From positions 966,217 to 1,030,216 of the forward strand of contig NZ_AP024233.1 of the NCBI RefSeq assembly GCF_025998535.1: a stretch of 64,000 bases of DNA, read 5' to 3'. The number at the start of each line of letters is the position of its first letter. The stretch's first letter is position 1. The position numbers were made by a program, and so were the translations under genes. The stretch comes from Desulfolithobacter dissulfuricans. GTDB lineage: Bacteria; Desulfobacterota; Desulfobulbia; Desulfobulbales; Desulfobulbaceae. A model generated the notes under the pieces. That model searched no databases, had not been told where the DNA came from, and was given only the letters and a program-made list of their open reading frames with translations. This document shows, piece by piece, positions 24,967-32,757 of the stretch.

Positions 24967-27561
24967 TTATTTCTCCCTGAGTTCCCTGCGCAGGGCGTCG
25001 ATTTCCTCTTTCATAATCCGGCGCAGCCCGGCCAGTTCCTCTCGCAGTTCGCCGACAACATCCTGCAGAACCTCGGGGTGCCTGGTGACACTCTCCGCGG
25101 TTTCTAGGACAGTGGTTGAGGTCATCAGTCTCACCAGGCTCTTCTGCCAGTCGGTGAACCGGTTGACCGCTTCCAGGAGAAAATCGGGCGTATCGTGCTG
25201 CTTCCTGGCACCCTGGAGAAGAAAAAGGCAGACGTCGGAGGTTTCTCCGGGGACCAGTCGGTCGTCTTCAGGCAGCATGGTCAGCAGGGACGAGAGAAGT
25301 TGCAGCAGAACCACATTGTTGCTTCCTGCCTGTTTCTCCTGTAACCTGCTTATCCGGGCGAGAAACTCGCCACGCTGAGGCTCAGCCATGGACTCCGGAA
25401 GGCTGGACAGCCACTCCTCAAGTTGCACCAGCTCATCGTCGCTGTCGGCAGAGGATTCAATTACCGGTAGTTTCCGGGCCAGCGGTTCCAACACCTCGTC
25501 CTGGTTCAACGGTTCACTGCTGCCGAAAAAGGCATCCTGTCTTTTTCCCAGATCTTCTGCAGTGGTGGTCTCGTCCTGATCTTCGGCAAGGGCTGGCAGC
25601 TCTTCCCCGTCATGCTCCGTGGAGGCCAGCGCCGGTTCCACGGGTTCCAGCTCTTCTGCCGGACCAACCGGGGCACCACTTGTGGCCCCGGTCGCCTCCG
25701 CCTGGGCGGGCGACTGTTCTTCGGCAAAAAAGAGATCCAGGTTCTTCTCCAGTTCCGTGTCTAGTGGTTCGTCCGTATCTTCCAGATCGAAGATATCCTC
25801 CCCTTCAGTTCCGGCAAGTGCTGGTTCAGGTTCTGAGCTCTCCTCTTCTTCTACAGTACCAGGGAATTCAGAGTCATGCTGAGCTTTGGATGATGTCTCG
25901 GTTTTGTCATGAACCTTTTCGCCGGCAACCATTTTTTCTCCCGGTACAGGGGCTGATACCTCCTCTTCCTCTGTGAAAAAGAAATCGAGTTTTTCCTCTA
26001 TCTCCCTGGCAACGATTTCTTCGTCGCTGGCGATAACCTCGCCCTCGCCAGGCTTTTCTTCTACCACATCGGCCAGGGCCGGGGCCAGTTCGTTTTCCAA
26101 CTCATCGTCAAACAGATCCCCCATGTCTGTACCGGTCTTCTGCCTGTCGCCTTCCAGGACGAGATCGTCGCCGTCTTCTCCAAAGAGGAGGTCGAGTTTT
26201 TTCTCAATGTCTGACTGGATATCCCGTTCATCATCCCCGGTGGTCGCTTCGGGTTCGGAAGACAGTGGAGCGGCAGCCAGAGCCGGCTCCACCGCGGGTT
26301 CTTCCTTCAGGCTGGCCGGTTCCTCGTCGCTGAAAAACAAATCAAACTGTTCTTCAATGCTTTCAGACAACTCCGAGTCCACGGGCAGGGGATGCTCTTC
26401 CCGCAAGGAGATGTCGGAATCGGCCAGGGCCGAGGTGAGCTCGGAGGATATTTTCAGCTCTTCTTCGATGAAGTCATCGGCCAGCCTGTCCTCCAGCGGT
26501 TGGATGGCCTCGGCATCCAGTTCGTCCTCGGGATACGGGGCAGGTTCCAAAGTGGGGCTGGCTGTGGACACCGGTTCTTCGCCACCAATCGGTCCGCCTG
26601 CCGTCTGATCCAGGTCGCCCGGTCCCGCCGCTTCCGAGGCTTTGGCGGTCGGAAGCGGCGCTCCGGCCACCATGGCTTTCAGAGTGTTGAGGCGACCGAC
26701 CCGGTCTATGAGGATTTTCTCCTGCTCTACCTCGTCCAGGTCCGGGTGTTCAACCAGCCTGGTCAGTCCTTCGTGGAAGTTGTCCAGGAGCGAAAAGGCC
26801 TCTGGTCTGGCCCTGGCCCGTTTCTCGCCGATGTACCGGCCCAGGGCATGCAGTCCCTGGAGCAGGATTGTCGCCGGCTTGTTCTCCTGGTATTCGCCCA
26901 GGCATCTCTGGACCTGGGTTTCAAATCGTTCGAGATTTTCGTCGGTGACCTCCCAGTCCAGCCCGAGGATCGCGGCCTTAAGTCCATGGAGGGGCGGCGC
27001 CACTGGAACATCGGCGACAACTTCGTCATCGCTGCCTCCGGGAGGTGTGAGAACCTCCTCGATTACGTCTTCCCGGGAAACGGGCATCTTTGCCTGCTCC
27101 TGGGCCTGGGTGATCTGATACTGGAGAATTTTGAATTTCCGGACATCGGTCTTCAGCAGCGTGGTAATTTCATCGCCGGTGATGCTTTCCGACGAGATGA
27201 TCTTTTCAAAGTCATAGTAAAAGGTCAAAAGCAGTTTGATGGCATTAGGATGGGCATAGGCCCCCTCCTCCCGGAGATAACGGCCCAGCTTGTCCAGTCC
27301 CTGGAGATACACCCGGGCAATCTTGTCACCCTGCCAGAGCTGTTGCAGGCTGGCGGTTTCATCGGAAAGCTCCTGGAGAATCTCGTCGTTGATTTCCCAG
27401 TCCAGCGAAAGGATGATCGATTTGAGACGGGTCAACGGGGAGTCGTCAATACCCGTGAACTCAAAGAGGTCAACTTCGTCGGTGTCGAACTCTTCATCGG
27501 CGAACAGGGTGAGATCTTCGACTTCATCCAGCGAATGGGTGGGGGTTTCTGAGCTTTTCAT
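24967..27561 (-). CDS. Large acidic protein with duplicated DWE-type domain and repeated IEEKLDLFF motif
   Basis: This 864-residue soluble protein has no signal peptide or TM segment. Two related domains lie at about 43-122 and 191-270, each with an 'ILSLDWEI/ILGLDWEV' start and 'LQGLDKLGRYL/LQGLHALGRYI'. A very acidic disordered region (about 300-700) follows. It carries at least five copies of a short motif of the form (D/E)(I/L)E(E/K)x(L/F)D(L/F)(F/L)F (near 402, 452, 520, 603 and 670), alternating with 'PALA' motifs. A helical region (about 700-864) ends the protein. I cannot name a family. The regular spacing suggests a scaffold with several binding sites. It is 147 bp upstream of the pilus operon on the same strand. 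Confidence 0.75.
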   Translation of the reverse strand: MKSSETPTHSLDEVEDLTLFADEEFDTDEVDLFEFTGIDDSPLTRLKSIILSLDWEINDEILQELSDETASLQQLWQGDKIARVYLQGLDKLGRYLREEGAYAHPNAIKLLLTFYYDFEKIISSESITGDEITTLLKTDVRKFKILQYQITQAQEQAKMPVSREDVIEEVLTPPGGSDDEVVADVPVAPPLHGLKAAILGLDWEVTDENLERFETQVQRCLGEYQENKPATILLQGLHALGRYIGEKRARARPEAFSLLDNFHEGLTRLVEHPDLDEVEQEKILIDRVGRLNTLKAMVAGAPLPTAKASEAAGPGDLDQTAGGPIGGEEPVSTASPTLEPAPYPEDELDAEAIQPLEDRLADDFIEEELKISSELTSALADSDISLREEHPLPVDSELSESIEEQFDLFFSDEEPASLKEEPAVEPALAAAPLSSEPEATTGDDERDIQSDIEKKLDLLFGEDGDDLVLEGDRQKTGTDMGDLFDDELENELAPALADVVEEKPGEGEVIASDEEIVAREIEEKLDFFFTEEEEVSAPVPGEKMVAGEKVHDKTETSSKAQHDSEFPGTVEEEESSEPEPALAGTEGEDIFDLEDTDEPLDTELEKNLDLFFAEEQSPAQAEATGATSGAPVGPAEELEPVEPALASTEHDGEELPALAEDQDETTTAEDLGKRQDAFFGSSEPLNQDEVLEPLARKLPVIESSADSDDELVQLEEWLSSLPESMAEPQRGEFLARISRLQEKQAGSNNVVLLQLLSSLLTMLPEDDRLVPGETSDVCLFLLQGARKQHDTPDFLLEAVNRFTDWQKSLVRLMTSTTVLETAESVTRHPEVLQDVVGELREELAGLRRIMKEEIDALRRELREK

Positions 27562-27590
27562 GTGCTGGTTAATCTCAAGGTACAGGTTAC

Positions 27591-27731
27591 ACAGGCCGTT
27601 GAAAAACTACTGCGCTTGATGATACTGCGTCAAAATTCGGCTCCAAAGGCTCATGTGCTCGATGTACACTGCGCTTTTCGCCTCATTTTTTCTTGTCTCA
27701 TCTTCGCTCACTACGTTTTTCAACAGCCTGT
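27591..27731. repeat. MITE-like element with 17-bp terminal inverted repeats
   Basis: This 141-bp element has ends 27591-27607 and 27715-27731 that are inverted repeats with one mismatch (ACAGGCCGTTGAAAAAC against ACAGGCTGTTGAAAAAC). It holds no coding capacity. Part of it recurs in diverged form at 51702-51747. The rest of the 312-bp gap 27562-27873 shows nothing recognisable. Confidence 0.7.
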
Positions 27732-27873
27732 TACAGGTGCAACTGCCAGGACTGCCGGAGTGTCATAATGGCTGCAGAGGTTGGGGTTCCGGCGGGATCA
27801 GGAAGATACCGTGAACCTTGCCCTGTGGTCCGGTGAAGCGAATTGCTCTTATACATGCAGGACACCAGATTTC

Positions 27874-28479
27874 CTAAAGCAGCTTCCTCTGGATGGACAC
27901 AACCGTGGAAGATATTATCTTTTTTAGTGTTTCAGGTACGTTATATCCTGTCAGGGCGCTGGCCTCAAAGGAGGGGACCCTGAGTTTGCTGTTGAGATCC
28001 TTCTCCAGGACACTGATGGGGAGAATGGGGACACCCTGGTTGCGCAGGTCGACCTTGTTGTACTGCATGACAAGGGGAATTTTGAAAATGGACTCCTTGT
28101 AGGCCAGCAGGTTCTCGTGCAACTGGTTGAGGGACCTGATGTTTTTCTGCCGCATCTGTTCCTGGGCATCGGCAACAAAGACGATGCCGTCCACCCCTTT
28201 CAGGACAAGTTTTCTGGTGGCATTGTATTTGACCTGCCCGGGCACGGTATACAGCTGTATTTTCAGATCATAACCCTTGATCTGGCCCATGTTGAAGGGC
28301 AGGAAGTCGAAAAACAGGGTGCGGTCGCCGTGGGTTTTGAGGCTGACCATCTCGGACTGGATCTGCTTTCTGAATCTTCGGTTAATGTACTCGAGATTGG
28401 TGGTTTTTCCTCCCCGACCGGGCCCGTAATAAACGATCTTTACCTGAACAATTTTGTCTTTGAGGTTGATGAAGCTCAA
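27874..28479 (-). CDS. MglA-like Ras-family GTPase
   Basis: This 201-residue small GTPase is of the MglA/Ras-like type. It has the P-loop 'GPGRGGKTTNLE' (about 19-30), 'FDFLPFNMGQIKGYDLKIQL' before the switch-2 motif 'YTVPGQVKYN', 'GVDGIVFVADAQ', the base-specificity motif 'YNKVDL' and 'FEASALTG'. In Myxococcus, MglA sets cell polarity for gliding and type IV pili, with its roadblock partner MglB as GTPase-activating protein. A roadblock protein gene lies just upstream (69 bp) on the same strand, and the MSHA-type pilus operon is downstream. A role in pilus or flagellar polarity is inference. Confidence 0.88.
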   Translation of the reverse strand: MSFINLKDKIVQVKIVYYGPGRGGKTTNLEYINRRFRKQIQSEMVSLKTHGDRTLFFDFLPFNMGQIKGYDLKIQLYTVPGQVKYNATRKLVLKGVDGIVFVADAQEQMRQKNIRSLNQLHENLLAYKESIFKIPLVMQYNKVDLRNQGVPILPISVLEKDLNSKLRVPSFEASALTGYNVPETLKKIISSTVVSIQRKLL

Positions 28480-28547
28480 GATGCTCTCCTGTTCTTCGAA
28501 GCCTGCTCTGGGGCTGAAAAGAGGATAAGGCTTCGGACGCAGCCTGG

Positions 28548-28949
28548 TTACTCGTTACGAGGCCAGAGTTTTTTGATCTGGTCGATGGCCTCAACCACGT
28601 TGAGACGTAGAAAGCCCAGGGAAATGTCTTTGCCGAACATGGAAATCAGCAGGAGCTCATCGTCGATTTTGGAGAAATGGATGTTGCTGTCATTTCCCTT
28701 GTGGAACAGGAGGGAGAATTCTTCTTCGCCAACCAGCTTGGCCATTGCATCCACAGTGGCAAAGTTTCCCGCTGCCAGGGCGGCAAAGGAATAGACATCA
28801 TATTTTGATCTGCCATTGTCCCTGGCCGTGATGATGTTGCCGGCCATATCAATGATAATGACACAGTCTACACCGATCTTGATCAGTTTTTCAGTCAGTA
28901 TCTCGTCGATTTGTTCCAGTTGCTCCTGACTGACTACCCCATAATTCAT
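28548..28949 (-). CDS. Roadblock/LC7 protein, MglB-like partner of the GTPase
   Basis: This 133-residue single-domain roadblock/LC7 protein has 'QLEQIDEILTEKLIKIGVDC', 'VIIIDMAGNIITARDNGRSK' and 'EEFSLLFHKGNDSNIHFSKI'. MglB-type proteins dimerise and act on MglA-like GTPases. I chose the ATG at 28949 because a clear GAGGTAAC ribosome-binding site lies just upstream; an upstream in-frame start at 28985 is less likely. The MglA-like gene follows 68 bp downstream, giving an mglB-mglA order as in Myxococcus. Confidence 0.82.
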   Translation of the reverse strand: MNYGVVSQEQLEQIDEILTEKLIKIGVDCVIIIDMAGNIITARDNGRSKYDVYSFAALAAGNFATVDAMAKLVGEEEFSLLFHKGNDSNIHFSKIDDELLLISMFGKDISLGFLRLNVVEAIDQIKKLWPRNE

Positions 28950-29071
28950 AGTGTTACCTCTCAAACAGTTCGATCCAAGCCCCACAGCGGGAAAAGTACG
29001 TAAGCAATCTTGTTTGTGATCCAGTATACGTCAGAAAGATTTTTATATGAAATTGTTTTTGCACGGAATCC

Positions 29072-29371
29072 TTATTTTTGCGGGTCTTTCTCTGCCTTGT
29101 ATTTTTCATTGACCAGATAGACAAAGGCCAGGATATCGGCGATGCTGCGATAGAGTTCCTCGGGGATCTCCTCGCCCACCGGCACCTTGGCCAGCAGCTC
29201 GACGAGGTCCGGATCTTCCTGGATGAACACGCCTGCATCCCGGGCCGTCTGGAGGATCTTCTGCGCCACAAGGCCCGATCCGCTGGCAACGACCTGGGGC
29301 GCTGCTGATTTTTCCTGGTCGTACAGCAGGGCCACGGCCTTTTCCGATATTTTCCCTGTGGGTTTATCCAT
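29072..29371 (-). CDS. FlhB C-terminal domain homologue (FlhB2/YlqH type)
   Basis: This 99-residue protein matches the cytoplasmic C-terminal part of FlhB/YscU export-switch proteins without the membrane domain: 'KAVALLYDQEKSAAPQVVAS', 'GSGLVAQKILQTARDAGVFI', 'LVELLAKVPVGEEIPEELYR', 'IADILAFVYLVNEKY'. Full FlhB has an NPTH autocleavage site just before this part; here the equivalent is absent. Such FlhB2 proteins occur next to fliK in many bacteria, as here (14 bp after fliK), and may bind FliK or export substrates. The role is inferred from family and context. Confidence 0.82.
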   Translation of the reverse strand: MDKPTGKISEKAVALLYDQEKSAAPQVVASGSGLVAQKILQTARDAGVFIQEDPDLVELLAKVPVGEEIPEELYRSIADILAFVYLVNEKYKAEKDPQK

Positions 29372-29385
29372 GGTGTCCTATGTCC

Positions 29386-30750
29386 TTATATCCTTGTGTC
29401 CAGTATTCCCGAGCCCCGGGGCGCGAGTCTCTCGAGGATGTTTCTAAGCGGCTCGTCTGCCCCGGTCAGGAACTGGACAGAGTGCAGCCTGGCAGGGGCG
29501 ATGCAGCGGTGCAGCTCATCCCTGAAGCCGGAGAAGAACGCGGCCTGCTCAGGACCTTCGGTACGAAAGCAAAGGGTCAGCTCATCTTCCTGCTGGCGAA
29601 TTTCTATGTTCAGGTTTCCCAGTCCCTGAAGCTTGAGATACAGGGAGAAGATTCTAGGGGCATCGGTGTTTTTTTCCTGCTTGTTCCGATGGTTCCGGTC
29701 CTTTTCAAGAAGCAGGTAACCCTGTTCGAGAAAGGGAAGGGGCAGGGGGATGAAGAACAGTCCCTCGGAAGAAAGTTTTGCCTGCAGCAGGCCAAAAAGG
29801 TCCAGGGTCTTGAGCAGTTGGCTGGTCTGGCCGGGTAGTTTTCCCCCTTCCTGCAGCTGTTGCAGCTCATGCAGGGCGCCCTTGAGGGTCCCGGCGGCCT
29901 CTTTACCCTGTCCCCGGGCCAACAGTTGTTCGAAATTCAGTCCCAGGCGGTTGAGGAACTCTCTGAGCGCCGGTGCCTCGAGTTCGACAGGGGGACGATC
30001 CCGGGAAAGCTGGTGCACCAGGCCGGCCAGCAGCTCGGTGAGCTGTTTTTTTTCCAGCCCATGGCCGGGCAGCAATTCCTGGTCCAGCATGGTATGCAGG
30101 GTTCCCGCAAGTTGCTCCGGTACCAGGGTGGAGCGGGAACCTGGAGTTTCTCGCGAGGCAAATTGGCCAAGAAAGTTTTGCAGGATCTGTCGTACAGCCT
30201 GGGTGGACTGCAGGGTCGGTTGGCCCCGGTCGGCGGAGGACTGAAAAAGGAGCTGGCTGAGTTTTTCTTCCAGGTGCGCGGTTTCAGCCTGGGAGAGGAT
30301 GAGTAAAGGTTTGGGAGTCAGACGGTCGAGCAGTTGGGAAATCTGGCCAAGGGCCTCTCTGGTTGCTTTGGAAAGGGCCGGGTTCTCGCTGAATTGGCGT
30401 GCCAGGTCCGCGAGGGGAGCCAGAGTCCTGGCCTGCCTGTCAAAGAGGTGGAGATTCTGGCCTATCCTGCGGCTGAGTGGATCATGTATGATCTGCAGTT
30501 CCACCTGGGGGGTTGTGGAGACAACCTGGAGGTCAAGGCGGCTGCCAATGGTCAGGGGAGCTCTGGCCTCGGCGGTTACCTGTCTGCTGCCGATGTCGAG
30601 GATGAACTGGCCGTCACCGGTCTTGCCGCTGACTGTTGCCTGAAGCATCTGGCCCTGGGTGAAGGGGGTACGCTGATCCTGCCTGTTCCCCTGGAATCCC
30701 GTCAGTCTCTGTACTCGGAGTACCGGTGGCAGGGGAGTGGTCGGCTTCAT
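29386..30750 (-). CDS. fliK: Flagellar hook-length control protein FliK-like
   Basis: This 454-residue protein is Gln/Leu-rich and largely helical or disordered, with a C-terminal Flg_hook-type domain (about 365-445; 'LYLKLQGLGNLNIEIRQQED', 'ELTLCFRTEGPEQAAF'). FliK is secreted, measures hook length and switches FlhB export from hook to filament proteins. The pairing with an FlhB C-terminal homologue directly downstream supports the call. The N-terminal 'VSGKTGDGQFILDIGSRQVT' block is seen in many FliK-like proteins of this lineage. It is separate from the main flg block at the end of the window. Confidence 0.72.
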   Translation of the reverse strand: MKPTTPLPPVLRVQRLTGFQGNRQDQRTPFTQGQMLQATVSGKTGDGQFILDIGSRQVTAEARAPLTIGSRLDLQVVSTTPQVELQIIHDPLSRRIGQNLHLFDRQARTLAPLADLARQFSENPALSKATREALGQISQLLDRLTPKPLLILSQAETAHLEEKLSQLLFQSSADRGQPTLQSTQAVRQILQNFLGQFASRETPGSRSTLVPEQLAGTLHTMLDQELLPGHGLEKKQLTELLAGLVHQLSRDRPPVELEAPALREFLNRLGLNFEQLLARGQGKEAAGTLKGALHELQQLQEGGKLPGQTSQLLKTLDLFGLLQAKLSSEGLFFIPLPLPFLEQGYLLLEKDRNHRNKQEKNTDAPRIFSLYLKLQGLGNLNIEIRQQEDELTLCFRTEGPEQAAFFSGFRDELHRCIAPARLHSVQFLTGADEPLRNILERLAPRGSGILDTRI

Positions 30751-30762
30751 GGAGGATCATTA

Positions 30763-31437
30763 TTATTCGACGCGTATTTTTTCCCGGAGCTGGCGGCGCT
30801 GTTCCTGAAGACAGCAGGAGATGATCTGGTCCCTGGTCTTTTGCTCGATATCCGTGAAATGGAAGGCGGCCTGATACTTTTTTTTGCGCATTCTATAGGT
30901 CCGCACCACCTCGGCTATGCAGACCACCGGTTCGGACTGGGTCGGCAATTCTATTTCAAGGCGGATGTTCCGTCGGTTTTCCGGTTTGCCGGGAAAGAGG
31001 GCGAGTACGCCTCCCCCGCTGAGATCGATGGTCTCTCCGGTCATGGTCCAGGGTTTGCTGCGGGTTTCCCTTGGGCCGGGCTGGTAAGAGGCGACAATCT
31101 TGGAACGCAGGGAGACACGGAAGTATTCCCTGAGCAACTCGGGCCTGATGGGTTCCTGCCCGGTGAGATGGAGGATGCGGTCGTCTTCCAGGGCGTCGAT
31201 CTTGGCGATCAGGGTGACAGGATCGTTGGACTGGTTGATCGACAGTCGGCAGGTGGAATCTGTGTCGATATCTTCCAGGGGCAGGGTGTTGGGCGGAAAA
31301 ACAAGTTGGAATTCCGGGGATTCTTTCCGCTTGAAGACACAGGTCAACCGCTTCCGTTTTCCCCCGTTCAGGGGCAGATCAATGATCACGGTGGAGCTGT
31401 CTCTTATTTCGTCTATTATTTCAGATATCTCTGGCAC
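30763..31437 (-). CDS. PilZ-domain protein with intact c-di-GMP motifs (YcgR-like)
   Basis: This 224-residue protein has an N-terminal YcgR-like domain (about 10-95) and a C-terminal PilZ domain (about 103-215). The PilZ domain carries both c-di-GMP motifs: RxxxR as 'REYFRVSLRSK' and DxSxxG as 'TIDLSGGGVLA'. YcgR-type proteins act as a flagellar brake or link c-di-GMP to surface organelles. It lies 12 bp upstream of fliK on the same strand and 150 bp after a paralogue that lacks one Arg. The match to both motifs makes c-di-GMP binding likely. Confidence 0.85.
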   Translation of the reverse strand: MPEISEIIDEIRDSSTVIIDLPLNGGKRKRLTCVFKRKESPEFQLVFPPNTLPLEDIDTDSTCRLSINQSNDPVTLIAKIDALEDDRILHLTGQEPIRPELLREYFRVSLRSKIVASYQPGPRETRSKPWTMTGETIDLSGGGVLALFPGKPENRRNIRLEIELPTQSEPVVCIAEVVRTYRMRKKKYQAAFHFTDIEQKTRDQIISCCLQEQRRQLREKIRVE

Positions 31438-31587
31438 GGTTGCGGTTCCGGGAAAAAATCCTGTTTTTTCGACTCAGTGTGCATGTATACATCTAACGCC
31501 TTTATACCATAAAAAAAATCTTTTACAACGCAGGATGTTGCAAATATTGCCGAATTTCAGGTCGGGAAATACCTGACAGGATGCTTT

Positions 31588-32280
31588 TTACTCGCTGTCG
31601 CGCACCCGGACTTTGAGACGCAGGTTCCGGCGCTGGATGCCGAAACAGGTGGCCACTATCTTGTCCTGGTCTTCGGTGGACAGCTCGTCAAAATGAAAGG
31701 CAATGTGGTAGGTATCGTCGTTGACCTTGGTGGTCCGGACGATGTGGGCAAGGGCGTGAACTATTTCCGGCTTGGCCTGGGGCAGCACGAGCTCTATCCG
31801 GACAGGGCCCTTGTCTTCGATGGGTTTGTTGAAGACGGCCAGCAGTCCGTTGCCACTGACATCGATGGTCTCGCCGGTTATACGCCAGGCCGAGTCGTCG
31901 TCGGCCAGCTCCTCGGGAATAATCGAGGCGGCGGCGACCGGAGTGGTGACATCGACTCGGAAATACTCTCGGGTCTGGTCCGGGACGACCACCTCCCGGC
32001 CGATGAGCCGCATGGTGCGTTTGTCCTTTATTTCCAGGATGTCTGCCAGGAGCAGGTAGGTCTGGCCCTCGACATTGACGTTGATGGCGCATTTCCTGTT
32101 CTTGTCAATGCGTTCCACCGGCAGGGTATCCAGGGGAAAGACGATGGTGAACCGCTCTTCCTCTTCGGGATGATAGACCCCGGTCAACCGCAGTTTTTCA
32201 CCGCTGTCAACGACGGGCAGAGCCACCCGAACCGTGGTATCCGGAGCGAGTTTTTCAATGAGTTGCGGCAGGGTAAGCAT
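31588..32280 (-). CDS. PilZ-domain paralogue with degenerate RxxxR motif
   Basis: This 230-residue protein is clearly paralogous to the neighbouring PilZ protein in both domains ('LPVERIDKNRKCAINVNVEG', 'REYFRVDVTTPVAAAS', 'TIDVSGNGLLAVF'). The DxSxxG motif is kept, but the RxxxR motif reads R-V-D-V-T, so the second Arg is lost. PilZ proteins with such changes often do not bind c-di-GMP, or bind weakly. The pair may therefore have one c-di-GMP-responsive and one unresponsive member. A gap of 150 bp separates them. Confidence 0.82.
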   Translation of the reverse strand: MLTLPQLIEKLAPDTTVRVALPVVDSGEKLRLTGVYHPEEEERFTIVFPLDTLPVERIDKNRKCAINVNVEGQTYLLLADILEIKDKRTMRLIGREVVVPDQTREYFRVDVTTPVAAASIIPEELADDDSAWRITGETIDVSGNGLLAVFNKPIEDKGPVRIELVLPQAKPEIVHALAHIVRTTKVNDDTYHIAFHFDELSTEDQDKIVATCFGIQRRNLRLKVRVRDSE

Positions 32281-32427
32281 GGTTGTCTGTCCTGGGATAT
32301 CCGAAAGCCACTGAAGGCTACTAATAAGACTATCGGTGAGTATTCACAATTTCTTCAGTAATCTTGCCATATCTAAGGGGGGAAAAAAAGTTTTTTCTGA
32401 TTACCATCAATCTTCAGCATTGAAACC

Positions 32428-32532
32428 GGTGTCGAGCTCCCGTGTTTCACGGGATGCCATAAACCCGTCCCTGGGGACTTGACTGTGGCCATCCAGGCCA
32501 CAGACACCCGTGAAACGGGTGAGGTCGACACC
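32428..32532. repeat. Imperfect inverted repeat with inner stem, intergenic
   Basis: Arms of about 26 bp at 32428-32453 and 32507-32532 pair with few mismatches around CCCGTGTTTCACGGG/CCCGTGAAACGGG. A smaller perfect 7-bp stem lies inside (32484-32490 and 32496-32502). The element sits in the 477-bp gap between divergent pilZ and maf genes. No credible gene is visible in this gap. It could be a REP-like repeat or a structured RNA. Confidence 0.5.
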
Positions 32533-32757
32533 TTCAGGTATCGGTGGCTGAATTTCAGTGGTAATCACAAAGTTTTTTCTCTTTTGCGGGATAAATGGGC
32601 TGTGCCGGGCAAACCACGGTTTGCTGATCTGCCCGAGTATGCCCGCCGATATCTGAGGAAGTTATGAGTGGGAGCATATTGTGTTTTCGCCCTGTTTCTG
32701 CTATTTCATCAAGGATGAAATGATGCTTCCTTCCGTCATCAGACAAGGACAGATTAA

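Noticed and set aside
32479-32667. 62-codon plus-strand frame starting at a TTG inside the intergenic inverted repeat
   Set aside because: No ribosome-binding site, it overlaps the structured repeat, and no family was recognised. It could be a gene relic, but the support is too weak.
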